A stretch of DNA of 64,000 bases from Hortaea werneckii (Eukaryota; Ascomycota; Dothideomycetes; Mycosphaerellales; Teratosphaeriaceae): contig JBAOKB010000044.1 of assembly GCA_037044905.1 (NCBI GenBank), forward strand, positions 29,170 through 93,169, written 5' to 3'. How positions within the stretch are numbered: position 1 is the first letter of the stretch; each line of letters opens with the position of its first letter. Below, one piece after another: positions 10,181 through 21,958 of this stretch. The notes below the pieces were generated by a model. That model ran no database searches. It was not told the DNA's origin and saw nothing but the letters and a program-made list of their open reading frames with translations. The translations under genes were made by a program, and so were the position numbers.

Positions 10181-12185
10181 TTATATGGTCTGGGAAAACT
10201 TCTTCCAAAAGCCCGTGGGTGCTGGTCCACTCTCCATTTCCAAGGACGAGCCCGTTGAGAAGTCCATATCTTCATAACGTATCATCTTGCTCTTCTTGAT
10301 GAGTTTGTATCCGACGAAGAGTGCGGCGAAGAACGGGATTGGGAAGTAAGTGGTGATGAATGCCGAAGTGTCGAATTCATGTATGAAGCTGGTGAAGCCG
10401 CCAAAGATGACGACAATGATGCAGACGACGAGTCCGTAATAGCTGAGATAAGGCTGCAAAGGTGCTGTGTAAGCCAGTGTGGATTTGCGGTCGATGCCTT
10501 GGACTTTGAGGCCTTTGTGCCAACGGATGCTCGTCCACAGGATACAAGTCCAGGAAACCATGCCGCACAATGCAGTCATTGAGGAGAAATAGCCGAAGGC
10601 GGTGCCAGCCGAACCTTTGGCCGCGGCCATGAAAGATAGCAGAGAGAAGAATGAGCAGAAGACTACAGCTACCCACGGAAGACCGTCTTTTCTCAGCTTC
10701 GCAAAGATCTGCGGTGCTTGTCCTCGTCCTGTACAATGTCAGCTAGGCGTCTTAGATGTCAAGCCAGGGCTTACGTACGTGTTAGAGCAAACAAGGCTCT
10801 TGAGGACATGAAAAGATCGGCACACCCAGCAGACCATGCGCTCGTTAGTAGAGCAGCATTGATGATAGAGGGAAGGACCGATATGCCTGCATTCTTGATA
10901 GCAATCACGAAAGGACTCTTTGCCGCTGTTGACTCCAAATCCAACGATGGGTCCGAAGGAGACACCAGAAGCCCGATTACAAAGGCGCTGGCAATGTAAA
11001 ACAAAATGAGTCGCACCCAGACAGTTCGAATGGCTTTGGGAACCGTCCGCCGAGGGTCTGCGGCTTCAGCTGCAGCGATGGCGGTGATCTCGGTGCCAAT
11101 GAATGCAAAAGCCGCGCTGATGAGAACGCTGAAGAAGCCGAGGAAACGTCCCTTCGCGCCTGGGATGCCTGCGTACTGGACAAATCCTCCCGTCTGATTC
11201 CAGAATCGAAAACCTATGGCTTCGCCATCGGGGCCGCCTCCAGCGGTGATGACAACGCCAGTGATGATGAGGCCGATCACGGTGATTACCTTGATACCTG
11301 CAAGGGCGATTGTCAGAGATGCTCGAGCCAACGATGAAGGATCTTGAACGAACTGCAGAACCAGAACTCCATCTCGCCAAATGCACGGGTGCCCGCAAAG
11401 TTGATAGCAAGAACCTAAGCAATCGCACGACCAGTCAGTCCATGTCTCCATCGTCGGGCACGCGACAACGCTTTGACTAACCACTATCAACATTAAGCCC
11501 ACCCACATGGCATTGTTGCAGACTCCCGTCGTACAGGTGGATCCGGGGTCACTCGCAGGCGTCCAGTAGGAGACGAGCACCGCGGCGGCCGAAATCTCAG
11601 CGGGGAGCACGATAATGTAGTTGTACCAGTAGAGCCAACCTACATCCCCAGTCAGACACTGCCTCCAAGGAATGTATCAAAGAGGCAACACAGTCGCTTA
11701 CCCATGGCAAAGCCAAGCTCGGGAGATACCTTTTGAGTTGCAGTCAGCGATAACACGGCTTGACCCAGGATTGCGGGGAGCTTCTTCGTACGAATCGAGA
11801 GGCCAACGTGAATTGACCGCCAGGCAATGGAAACTGCGTGATCATCTCGCCCAATGCGACCTATGCGACGTCGTCAGCATGTGTCGAGTCTCTTGTCAGC
11901 ATCTTAACTAACCATGACACTGTAAAGCAGCGAGGCCATTATACAGTAGCTTAGCAATAAGCCAGCAGGACCTCCATTCTTGAGATTGTCTGCAGTGCCC
12001 AAGAACAAGCCAGTCCCAATGACACCACCGATTGCAATCATCTGAACATGGCGAGGTCGTAATGGGCGCCTTAGATCCTCTTGGCGGCCAATTTCGACGT
12101 CCGGAATCACTCCAACATCTGGAAAGGTCTTCGATTCGGACATCTTGTGATCGTTGACATCGCTTGCAGAGTGCATGTTGGACAT
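10181..12185 (-). CDS. Amino-acid/GABA-type permease (APC superfamily)
   Basis: Seven exons on the minus strand: 11913-12185, 11792-11860, 11702-11729, 11482-11639, 11354-11414, 10779-11297 and 10181-10728, including a 28-nt exon. They join in frame to 551 residues. The product is a plasma-membrane amino-acid transporter of the yeast-type AAP family. Signature blocks are IAIGGVIGTGLFLGTADNL in TM1, GEMITQFPLPGGQFTLASRFV, ELGFAMGWLYWYNY, AINFAGTRAFGEMEFWF, an ITAIAAAEAADPRRTVPKAI loop and SSRALFALTRRGQAPQIFAKL. About 12 hydrophobic helices can be placed. The N-terminal tail of about 50 residues is charged and lysine-bearing, as in permeases regulated by ubiquitin. It is divergent from the aldolase gene over 384 bp and probably imports the substrate of the cluster. 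Confidence 0.9.
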
Positions 12186-12569
12186 GAAAGGACGGAAAAG
12201 CACTTTTCACAAATCCAGATCTGGTCGTCGATACAGGGGCGATGCTTTTAGATATAGACCTTCTACACCAGTCCATACGGGGAGCTATCTGCCCTGTCTG
12301 CCTAATGCATGTACTTGCCGGTGCTAGACTCTTCTCGTTTTGCGGGAGACGTAGGGGCAGCGATAAGAGTGCGGCATTATCGGCTTGCAGCCCGAGAAGA
12401 TAGGATCGTGCGCCGAAAGCGCCGCTGCTTGCCCGACTTTCCGCTTTGAGGTCTGAGACGTAAATACTCCTGAAGGCGTGATAACCATGTCCGTAGCCGA
12501 TTCCGTACTTCCGAGAAAGAAGACAAGAAACACGTGAATACCAATTACTTGCAGCATCGGGTCGCTGTG
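12186..12569. promoter_or_regulatory. Bidirectional promoter region (permease / aldolase)
   Basis: 384 bp lie between two divergent start codons and must contain both promoters. Shared control of uptake and degradation is a reasonable inference. No operator is recognised. Confidence 0.4.
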
Positions 12570-13916
12570 ATGGCTGCGAACGGTCTCAAGAAGGCGTCTC
12601 GTCGCACATTGAAACCAGGTCTTTATGGCCCACTCCCGACCTTTTGGGACCAAGATGAGGAACTAGATCTCATTAGCTTTCGGAAACACCTGCTAAGTAT
12701 TGCATTCTTGCGATGTTGGATTTGTGGAAATGTTCTAACCGGAAAGTATTGTAGACCTAGCTGAAAAGGGCATTGGTAATGGGTCCCATATTCGTGTGTT
12801 GGTTTAGCTACTGACAACGGCACATAGTGCCGGTGTGTGCAGGTTCTCTCGGTGAAGCTGTCCATATGGTACGCTCCTATTCTAGACGTACTGAGCCTTC
12901 GAAACTGAGGGCCAATCATATAGACCCGCGATGAGCGTATGCAACTCATCCAATTCACCAGGAAGACTCTGGATGATGCAGCTCTGTCGTTCGTTCCCAT
13001 TGTCGCCGGTGTTGGAGGCTCCAGCACACGCGAAACGATTCGATTGGCAAATGATGCTGCTGATGCCGGAGCGTGAGTTGTTTCAAGCGGCATGCGAAGT
13101 GCTTTGCGTCCTGCAGTAGTTGACACCGATACAGAGATGCGGGTATGGTGATCTTGCCAGCTTACTATGCGGCGAGCCTCGCTGCGGACGAGAGGCAGAT
13201 CGTCCAGTATTACGTGGACATCTGCAAAGGCTCTCCGGTAAGAACAGTCGAACATCCATCTTGGGTCAAAGCTGATTGATATTACAGATCCCTTTGCTTC
13301 TGTACAACTTTCCAGCCAACGCAGCCGGCCTAGACATGTCCGGCACCGTGATTGAGGAAATAGTGCGGCAGGCACCGAATCTCTGCGGAGTCAAGCTTAC
13401 GTGTCCTGGCAATAAGGAGAAGTTGGCCAAGCTTACTGCGATGGTAGATGACGAGCCTACGATCAACACTTGCCGCGGTTCTCCTCTATTATTTCTCGAT
13501 GGTCTGATCTCCGATTTCACGCCATGGATGCAGATGGGGGGCCATGGCACGGTGAGCGGCATACCAAATTTTGCGCCCTGTGCTGGTGTACGACTGTGGG
13601 ATCTCTTGACAAAGGCAGCACCGAGCGGAGAAGAGGTTGCAGAAGCTGTCAAGATTCAAGAGATCATGGCGAAAGCAGATGCTTTCGCCGTCCCGGCTGG
13701 TGTACGAGGAATGAGTAAATCGTCCGCTGAGTCCATCCTAATGTTCTCACACGCTGACCGGTTTCAGAGTATGTTCTCAACAAGCTTCATGGGTATAGTC
13801 CACTCCCACGGAGACCATTGTTGCCGCTTGACGACGCAGAGGGACGGCTGTTCATGGATTGCCTGAAAGTTCTACTTCAGCTTGAGAGGGATCTTGAGCA
13901 AGCCAAAGGGATCTGA
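12570..13916 (+). CDS. DapA/DHDPS-superfamily aldolase (HOGA- or KDG-aldolase-like)
   Basis: Seven exons (12570-12696, 12755-12775, 12828-12868, 12924-13072, 13135-13237, 13288-13714 and 13768-13916) join to 338 residues. Exon 2 is only 21 nt. The fold is a class I (Schiff-base) barrel: the N-terminal GLYGPLPTFW, the PVCAGSLGEAVHMT loop that replaces the usual GTTGE, the tyrosine of LLLYNFPAN at about 153, and the catalytic lysine in CGVKLTCPG at about 183. The C-terminus KYVLNKLHGYSPLPRRPLLPL is typical of fungal members. Such enzymes cleave or form 2-oxo acids, for instance 4-hydroxy-2-oxoglutarate, or act as dihydrodipicolinate-synthase-like lyases. Fungi make lysine by the aminoadipate route, so a degradative role is more likely. 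It closes the seven-gene set. Confidence 0.9.
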
Positions 13917-14550
13917 ATCGAGAGCCGAGAGCCATTATTATGCACAGTGTGCCATCCGACCTGAGCCTCACCTCCGGCTATGTAGAGTGAACTTAGATCA
14001 AATCGAGCTCAAATCGATTGTGTACCGACACGATGATACCTACCTAGGTAGGTACGAAACAATCTGCTCGGCATGTACGTAAGTACGAGGGAGTGCTCGG
14101 AAGTCCGGACGGTCAAGCATCTTGTCATCACGTCCTGGAATGAATGCTAATTAGTCCGCTTATCTAACCTTCTTAATTGTCCATAATCTCCAGGGACTGT
14201 GTACATTATCCGAGTTAAGTGGCGTGCGGTCGATTTCCGCCAACCCAACCACATGCAGGTACGCAGCACGTACTACGTATTCGTAAGAGCTTTCTAATCA
14301 ACTTCATCTTGAGGCCTAAACGTATTCAAGTAATTGACATGGCGGAATCAGCATTAGGTTGTTTCGCAGCCGCACCTTCTCTCAAGCTTATGAAATCATT
14401 CATAAGTCTTGCTTAATACACCGCGCTCTACGACGTAAGTGCCAAAGCGAAGGTATGCGCCTTCACCGTAGTATCGGCGCTACCATTGCAACTTTCACCG
14501 TCCTTGCCCTTGCCTATTTAATAACCCTCCACCTGCCCCTCTACGAGAAG
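13917..14550. other. Intergenic region with a repeat copy and a palindrome
   Basis: 634 bp. It contains the palindrome CCTACCTAGGTAGG at 14040-14053 and the second copy of the dispersed repeat. The nitroreductase frame is already open here, with an earlier ATG at 14455. Confidence 0.5.
14147..14265 (+). repeat. Dispersed degenerate repeat, copy 2
   Basis: Direct-orientation partner of the copy at 1815-1924. The two copies lie about 12.3 kb apart and enclose the seven-gene cluster. Conserved blocks are the CTAATTAGTCYGCTTATCTA start, the GGCGYGCGGTCG block and the GTACGC end. Confidence 0.6.
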
Positions 14551-15461
14551 ATGGCTGCCCCACTACTCCTCCGTTCCACCTCATCTACCATCTCCAGACT
14601 TCTCCCGCGATTCAATCGTCTCAACGCTCCTCTGCTCAGACCAGCAACCACGTCCTCATTACAACACCCGCTCAACCCGACAACCACCACCACCACCTCC
14701 CGTCCCTTCACGTCCACCATGTCTCCCTCCTCCGCCGAGACCATGTCCTTCAAGGACGCTATCCACCTCCGACGAAGCATCTACGCCCTCAACAAACAGA
14801 GTCCGATCGCCGACTCTAAGATCGAAGAGATTGTCCGTACGGCGCTCAAAGAGGTTCCCTCTTCCTTCAACTCGCAGTCCACTCGGCTCGTGGTGCTGCT
14901 GAAGGACGACCACGACAAGTTCTGGGACATTGTGCGGGATATCCTCAAAGCGCATGTGCCCGAGGACAAGTGGGAACATACCGGGAACAGGATCAAGGGG
15001 TTTAGAGGGGGTTATGGAACTGTGAGTTCTCTCTCCAACAACTAATCCCTAGCTATTCTCATCACGCTACTCGCTATTCCCTGGGTAAATTGAACAAAGA
15101 CTGACCGTCCATGCCCTGACAACAGATCCTCTTCTACGAAGACCCGGAACCCATCAAAAACCTCCAGACCAAACTCCCCACCTACGCAGACAAATTCCCG
15201 ACCTGGTCCGAGCACACGTCTGCCATGCACCAGTACATGCTGTGGACGGCGCTGGAAGCGGAAGGCTTCGGCTGTAATCTGCAGCACTATAACCCGCTGC
15301 CGGACCAGAAGGCGAGTGCGGAGTGGAAGATCCCGTTGGAGTGGAGTCTCAAGGCGCAGTTGGTTTTTGGTGGGGTTGAGGAAGGGGCGCGAGAGGCGTT
15401 GAAGGCTAAGGATGAAGTTCCGATGGCGGAGAGGTTGTTTGTTCATGGGGCTTCTTCTTAG
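14551..15461 (+). CDS. Nitroreductase-family protein (Frm2/Hbn1-like)
   Basis: Two exons (14551-15021 and 15126-15461, 104-nt intron, phase 0) give 268 residues. The domain is an FMN-dependent nitroreductase of the fungal type: FKDAIHLRRSIYALNKQSPI, VPSSFNSQSTRLVVLL, a central GYGTILFYEDPE, AMHQYMLWTALEAEGFGCNLQHYNP (read as successive blocks) and a closing LVFGG. These proteins reduce nitro compounds or act in oxidative-stress and lipid-signalling responses. The first 56 residues are rich in Ser, Thr, Arg and Leu with no acidic residue, ending in RPFTST, and look like a mitochondrial presequence. A second start, MSPSS at 14719, would give a cytosolic form. A third in-frame ATG at 14455 would add a hydrophobic segment. 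Confidence 0.87.
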
Positions 15462-16239
15462 GATTGTTGACTTAGCGGGAGGGATTACGGATCGCTATTG
15501 ATGATTTTGATGATGGTTTTCGCTGGGTTTAGCGTGGTGCGGAAGGTTCAGGGTGCGGTAGGGTATTGATTTTGTAACGTTGTTCTCTTCCGCTGACAAG
15601 TGTATTTTCATAAGCCAAGAGAGATTGCTAGAATCAGAGGCTTGTAGACGTAGAGCCACAGCTGCACCTCCCACGTGCATTGGAGCCATTAAACATGACC
15701 GCAAACCCTGGGTACTTTTCTTGGCGCTACCGTCGACCTCGGGTCGAGAAAGAGACACCAATGCAGATTGCTACATACTTGCAAACAAGCGATTACCAAT
15801 CAGCCGATCAGTGTCCAAAGACTGGCATCGTAAACGCATCAATCAAGACTTCAAACGCTGCAGAGGGTTGCTGTTATGCCGCCATGTCGCTATGCTCTGG
15901 CACGTGCCAGAAGTCGTGAAGCGCCAAGCAGACGCCCCGTCCAGCTCGAGTCTTCATTACTGTGTATGACCACCAGGTGGCGATACCTTCATTTCCCGGA
16001 CACTTCTCTACCTCATGGCGATGTATTTGGGTCGACATTATTTGGAGGAAACAGATGGCTTTAGCTTGCTTGCAGAATAACGTAGGAAATTTTTCATGAG
16101 TCTCCCTAGGCATGCGCTCTAGGGATACAGGTGATGGACAATGAGACCTTGCAAATATCTACAAGGGACTGAATGATGATCAACTTATACCGCACTCTTT
16201 GATCGACTGATGTCGACCTGACTGTCGATTGACATTTTT
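15462..16239. other. Intergenic region between convergent genes
   Basis: 778 bp between two 3' ends. Short overlapping open frames occur on both strands, but none shows protein-like composition or splice support. Nothing else is seen. Confidence 0.5.
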
Positions 16240-19038
16240 TCACTTGTATCGACCATCAGCTGCTCCGACTTTGGCGTAGTCATCCCGGTCGCCTCGGACT
16301 TTTGCCCGCTGGATCTCGTCTTCCCTCCGTATGGATGTGACGTAGTCATGAAACTTCTCGCTCATCTTAAGTACTCTCCGGAAATGGTCCTCCTCGACGA
16401 CCACAATTTGTGCAGATGAAGCTGTGGCTCCGTCTTCGCCAGAAGCACCGGCTGCTTCAGCGCTTTCAAACTCAGCGAGTGTGATCGCAGTCTGGAGTGC
16501 GTTCCGGATTTCTCTCCCATTCAGCTCAATCTTCTGGGCTTCGTCACTGTGCAACACGAATTTTCTCGCGCTTGGACCGACCAAGATCTTTCCAGCTCTT
16601 TCGCGCTCTAGCTTGCGGAAAAAGCCTTCCCAAATGTTACGCCGGAAATCAGGAGTCAGTCTCTCATAGCCGATCGCCATATGCACACGGGAGACGAAGG
16701 CGTCGTCAATTTGACCAGCCCTGTTTGTGGTCAGGAAAAGAAGACCACGGAAGTACTCCATACGACGTAAGAAGGCTGAGACGAGACCGTTCCTTGCTAG
16801 GTCACGGTTCTTGCGCTGTTCCAGAAAGATGTCCGCTTCGTCGACCAAGAGGACGGCATTCCAAGCTTCGGCGAGATCGAACCACTTCATCAGCTCCTGC
16901 TCAACGCGGGTCTCAGTTGTACCAATGTCAGCAACGCTGAGCGAGATCAGTGGTCGTCGAAGCCACTCCGATATACCCTCTGGGTTTCTGTTAGCATCTA
17001 CCAAATGGAAGTCGAGCCATGCGAAAGTTTACCAACGGTGTACGTCTTCCCAACTCCAGGAGGTCCTGGGGGCGATATTAGCCATAATTATCCTTGCGAG
17101 CACATTCGCTTCATACCGTGCAATAATATGATTTGGCCTGCGCCTTTCCCTTCGATGAAATCAGCACCCCACGAATCGCCACTCTGATCTTGTTGCATTG
17201 ACAGTGCTTTGATGATTTGAACCGCGGCAGGGTCTAATTGCAGGTTCTTGATGCTGTCTTCGGAGGGCTCTATCCGCTCCACATGTCCGAGAGAAACAAT
17301 CACTATATCAGGATAGTCAGCTCCTTGCTCCCACTAGACATGTGGTACTTAGCTCACTCCACTTCTTTGTGCTCAGCGCAAACGCGGGTGCCTGGGGCCA
17401 TATCAGAAACCTTTGGTGCTCAGTAATCTCGGTAGAGCTGGGTCTTTGTTTGATAAGCGGATCTGCTCCAAATTGAACGCTTAGGGGGTCTTGCTGCAAA
17501 TCCTCCGGGTCCGAAGATGAAGAATACGATGAACGCGATGCCGGGCTGTTTGAGTTTTTCCTTGGATTTGAAGTTCCCCTTTCGTATTCTCGCGCTGAAT
17601 CGTATCTGGTGTACAATTTCGCTGCCCTTTCGTCGATTGTATCTACACCGTACCGTTGATTGTTCCATCTGGTTTTCGTCACGGCTGGCGGCTGATCTCG
17701 GAGGTATACAATATCGTACTTCGCAAACTTGGCGTGCTGGTCTGAATAGAAGGGTGGAATACCAACCCTGATTGGAGAATTTCCGTGATCGATGACAATC
17801 TTGCCACGATACTGCAGCCTGTAAGAAACTTTCCAGACGCTTGCTTGGAAATATCACTTACTCTGCCGCCGTCTTGAATATCGGGTCCATCGTAAAAGCA
17901 ATGCACATGTCCATTCTGATTTTTCTGAAGTCCTTCAAGATACATACCATTTCTGTGCAGTATCTGAGCTCGCCTTGCGCCGGCGTCAAGGGTATCCCAG
18001 ACAGAGACAGGACATACCGGTAATGAAGTCATATTCCGCATACCATTGTAGCGTTTTATGTATCTGCGCCTGGGTTTCCGCGACATGATGAGGCCGTCAG
18101 TAGTGTCGAGGCACCACATCCTTATTGACCATTTCTCGACCTCTTTGGTGGGCTTGTAGCGATTTTTCGTTTTTCCCGAGACCGATTCGATCACACATAC
18201 ATGAGGAACGCCATCTGTGGCGATGTATACGTCTATTCCGGGCTGAAGAATGTACCACAATAAGTCGAAAGTGATAGCGTTTGCTTGAATGGCTGGCTGT
18301 ATTTTGCTTTGGAGGTCCTCATATATTGGTTTCAAGAAGTCCCTTAGAGTCACCAAGTGGGAACGGACTAAGCCGTGGGCGGCTTGATTGAGGTGATCCA
18401 ACTTCTCCTCAGAGACAACGTATTCGTCGATCTTCGGGAAATGGTGGATGAGGACAGCGAACGGCTCTTCAATGGCTACTTCTTCGTTATCAAAGCTCGA
18501 AGGTGGGTGTTTAGGATAATATTCCACCATTGATTGAAGGGCGTTTCGTATCAGGGAGGAGCGTAGGATTATCGACTGGCCCATGTACAGGCAGCTGTGC
18601 ACTTCCTCGCTCAAACTGTCAAGTGGGAGAAAGCGACCTTTTCCGCGGGCTCGGCCTCCATCGACTTGTTTTTGCGTATCGAATACATGAGTAGTGATCT
18701 CAATCACGTTTTGACTCGATGCAACTGAGACTTTGTTCGTTTCATTCTGGTTCTGTAGTGTGCGCTCCTGTGTGATCGTCTCCAGGTCGAATGGAGTTGC
18801 TTGAGCGAAAACGCCGTCATGAAGAATCTCACCTCTTTCGCCACCACGAAAGAGGCGTCGACATAAAACGAGCGTCCATACGACTGGAATAGAGCGCTGA
18901 GAGGATCTGTCAACTATAGACCGTTCATCCGACTCAGTGGTCACTGACCAAATTTTCTGGAAGCTCGTCATATTCAGTATCTGAATGCTCAGGCTCATCG
19001 GTGTCACTGTCGGGCGGTTGGCTGCCAGAGGAAGACAT
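16240..19038 (-). CDS. AAA ATPase with DUF7025-type N-terminal region
   Basis: Six exons (18949-19038, 17862-18896, 17358-17811, 17117-17302, 17033-17065 and 16240-16979) join to about 845 residues. Exon 1 is acidic (DSDTDEPEHSDTEYDE). The middle matches the fungal DUF7025 region (LLWYILQPGIDVYIAT, then KTKNRYKPTKEVEKWSI). The C-terminal AAA module has Walker A GPPGVGKT at about 589-596, split by two introns, Walker B AVLLVDEAD at about 641-649, sensor LLFLTTNRAGQIDDAF and an arginine-finger-like SRVHMAIGYERL. Such ATPases are numerous in filamentous fungi, but their substrates are unknown. The junction of exons 1 and 2 is the least certain: a 52-nt intron (18897-18948) keeps the frame, and a 42-nt alternative does not. 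It is head-to-head with the DUF7708 gene. Confidence 0.85.
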
Positions 19039-19660
19039 GTCCCCCTATCAACCTCCCTTTTAAATTACTCACAGATCGCTGAAACGACCATGAATTGGCG
19101 CAAGTTAGTGACAAATACATGCAGCAGCTTTGAAATTTCGTATTGTATTGTGCGATAGCAACTTGTGAAACACAACGCGCCTTATAGTTTCCAGACTTGA
19201 AGGTCTTAGACAGTCGAGGTGTGGAGGGGTAATTATAGCACTAATGTGCTCAAAGGCCTGCAGGTAAGCAGCCACGCTGATAAAGATACTTCTCTCGGCA
19301 AATTAGAGAACAGATTGACCTTCAATTTGCAGTAATTGGTGCTAAATGAGACTTCGTAGCGACGCAAGTTTATTCGTGGCCAGATTGCAACCCACTCTAC
19401 GATCGTCGTTGGCGAACAATCTCTGAGTCTCTCATTGCCAGGTCATCCGCCAAGCTCCCTTCAATAGAATATGGCCGCACGCATACAGAGCAGACAGCTG
19501 CAGCCAGATCATGCCGACCAAGCTCCATGGTTCCATTTGCGAGCTTACTTATCGCACGGCTAGGGGCATTTAAAAGTGCGATTTCAACTGATGGTCCACT
19601 TAAACGGTCTCGGGGAGTGCGAAAATTACCAAGGAGATCTCTTGCTTTAAGTGGAAACCA
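19039..19660. promoter_or_regulatory. Divergent promoter region (AAA ATPase / DUF7708)
   Basis: 622 bp between two start codons in opposite directions, moderately AT-rich near 19080-19380. A shared promoter is likely. No coding feature is supported. Confidence 0.4.
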
Positions 19661-21609
19661 ATGCCACGGCAGGATCCAGCGGATGTTTGTGTATCTCAAG
19701 GTATCGTTCGCCGATTCTCTCAACACGAGATGGAGGATATAACAAGCGATCACACGCTCTCAAGAGCCTTAGCCTCGAAAATAGAAGCGGATCAGCGACT
19801 GGAAGCGCGCGCAGATCAGCATCAACGGGAATGGGCCTTGCTCTTCGCGGATGCTGACAGAATTTCGCAAATGTAGATATTAATGTCCTTCTCATGGCCG
19901 TGTCGCTGACCACTAGGCAGAACGGCGGTGCCGGAGGAGACACGCCTTCTCAAACACGGTTGTGATCTTGCTAAGGCTTGGGAAAAGTTCCAGCGGCAGC
20001 TACCAGAAGAACATCGACTGCCGTTGCGAGGCAAGCCTCCAAACTTATCCACGCTGTTCGAATCAATAGAAGTAGCTCAAAAGAGATGGCAAGCAGCGCG
20101 GGATGGAACAAAGTTCGGGCGAGTGAAGTCGACATTCGCCAAGGTAGCAAGATCTATGGAGGACCACGGTCAGATTCTTGAAGTCATACCCAACAACGAC
20201 AAGTATGTCTCCTTGATCACCGGCAGCATGGCATGTATTGTCAAGGTAGGCCACGACCCTGAACCAGCAAGTATCTGTAAATTGATGTCTAGCAGGCCAC
20301 CATCAATCACGAAGATGTTGCCCTGGCGCTTACGGATAGCCTGGAGCAACTATGTGAAGATATCATGCACTGGAAGAAGCAGGTCCTTGCCCATCCAGAT
20401 CTCCCATCAATCCAGAAAGATGTCCAAGAGCTTTACGTGGTAGTCTTCCAGTATCTGACCGACGTATTTGCCACATGGAGCAGCTCCGGATGGAAGCGAT
20501 TCTCTCTCAGCTTCGACAAAAACGCCATGACCAAGCTTTTCAGCACAAGGCAGGCACAAATTGATCGGCTGTCCGAGCGAATCGATCGCGCAGCAAAGCT
20601 GCACGAGCAGAAGAGCATACAGACTATTCTGTCGTCAGTCGTGACGAAAGCCGAGCTCGACGATGCTCTCTTAAAGCTGGGTTGTCGTCTCCAGACGTAC
20701 CTCGAGGGCCTTGATCTCAGAAGGCGTCCACAGCGCAGCTCATACTCCGATTCGTCTCCGCCTTTGCTGCTGACGGCTTCAGAAGAACAGCAACTTGAAG
20801 ATGAGCAGCCGGAAGTACATGCCTATCAGGTAGACAAGCAAGAGATCATCGATCAAATCCCGGATTTCGAAAGACTGTTGAAGTTGCCGATCAATGACGC
20901 CAAAACCCATAGTCATCGCGCCACGCATCTTGAGACGGATAGCCGAGTAGTACTGAAGCTTCACGAATGGCTAGACGGTGCCGTCGGCTCCAACCTCTGG
21001 ATACAAGGTCCTGCTCATATGCCCTCGCCATCGCAAAACACACTCACAGCGATAGCCTTGATGGTGGCACTGCAAAACCCTGGATGTCCAGTCCTCTCAT
21101 TCTTCTGTGACTCCATCAGAACTGCGCAGCTGAATCCTCGCCAGATCTTGTCGGAGCTCGCTCATTGTTTCATCGTACAGCTGGTACCGCATCTGCCCAG
21201 CGTAATACGCAGTCACCGAGACCTCTCCCCCTCTCGCTTCTCCTCGACCTTTAGGCGGGACTGCCCGGTCGAAGACACGCTTGCATTTCTCATGGACATT
21301 GTCGACTCCATGGAATCACCGGTTTACTTCTTGATTGATGGCATGCAGGCGCTAGAGCAACGTGCAGATGCGGAACATACTCAGAATCTGTGTTGCATGA
21401 TCGAGTACTTATGCGGCACCGATACCGAGCACGGAGTAATGTCGCCTGCAAACAAGGTCTGCTTTACGAGCGATGGGTTCGTCGATGCTTTAGCATTGCA
21501 AGCACAACGCGGGCAACTGGAAAAGGTCTCTTTTGAACTAGAGAGCGATGACGTCCAAGCAGATGACGTAGCGAGTTTGCGCCCTTTCACTCTGTCAGGC
21601 GACAAATGA
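19661..21609 (+). CDS. DUF7708-type, STAND/NACHT-like protein without an intact P-loop
   Basis: Three exons (19661-19872, 19921-20245 and 20296-21609) give 616 residues. Exon 1 is helical and charged. Residues about 80-330 resemble the fungal DUF7708 N-terminal domain (WEKFQRQLPEEHRL, then GRVKSTFAKVARSMEDHGQI and DKYVSLITGSMACIVK). A coiled-coil stretch follows (RQAQIDRLSERIDRAAKLHE). The C-terminal part has the outline of a STAND NTPase: LWIQGPA where Walker A should be, CPVLSFFCD, SELAHCFIVQLVP and a Walker-B-like YFLIDGMQALEQ. However, the segment after GPA is HMPSPSQNT and lacks the GK(S/T) lysine. No repeat domain follows, so it is short for a NOD-like receptor. It may be a regulatory or decoy member of that class; the function is unknown. 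Confidence 0.78.
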
Positions 21610-21923
21610 TGAGTAGCACAGAGGGCAGAGTCAGCAAATGTCAAGCCAAGTACCAAATTCAAAGCCAACTGTGCATTTCACAGTATGAGGTGCGTGCAGA
21701 GCAGTATACAGCTTCAAGAAGCTGTGCTTAAACCTCACGCTCGATGATGAGAAGAAGTGACAACGCCAGCCGGAAGAAGATGATATTAATCCGATCCGAA
21801 AAAGCTCGCCGTCTGGTATTCTATTTAGAATATACAGATATCCATATTAAGAAGGCATAGAGTCGAACCTCGTATTTAACTCCATTGACCCGGGTATCTA
21901 CCATTGCCCATCGTTAAAGAACC

Positions 21924-21958
<35 letters not shown>

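Noticed and set aside
14359..14550. Extended N-terminus of the nitroreductase frame
   Set aside because: The frame is open, but the presequence-like start at 14551 explains the protein better; the earlier ATG 14455 is kept only as an alternative.
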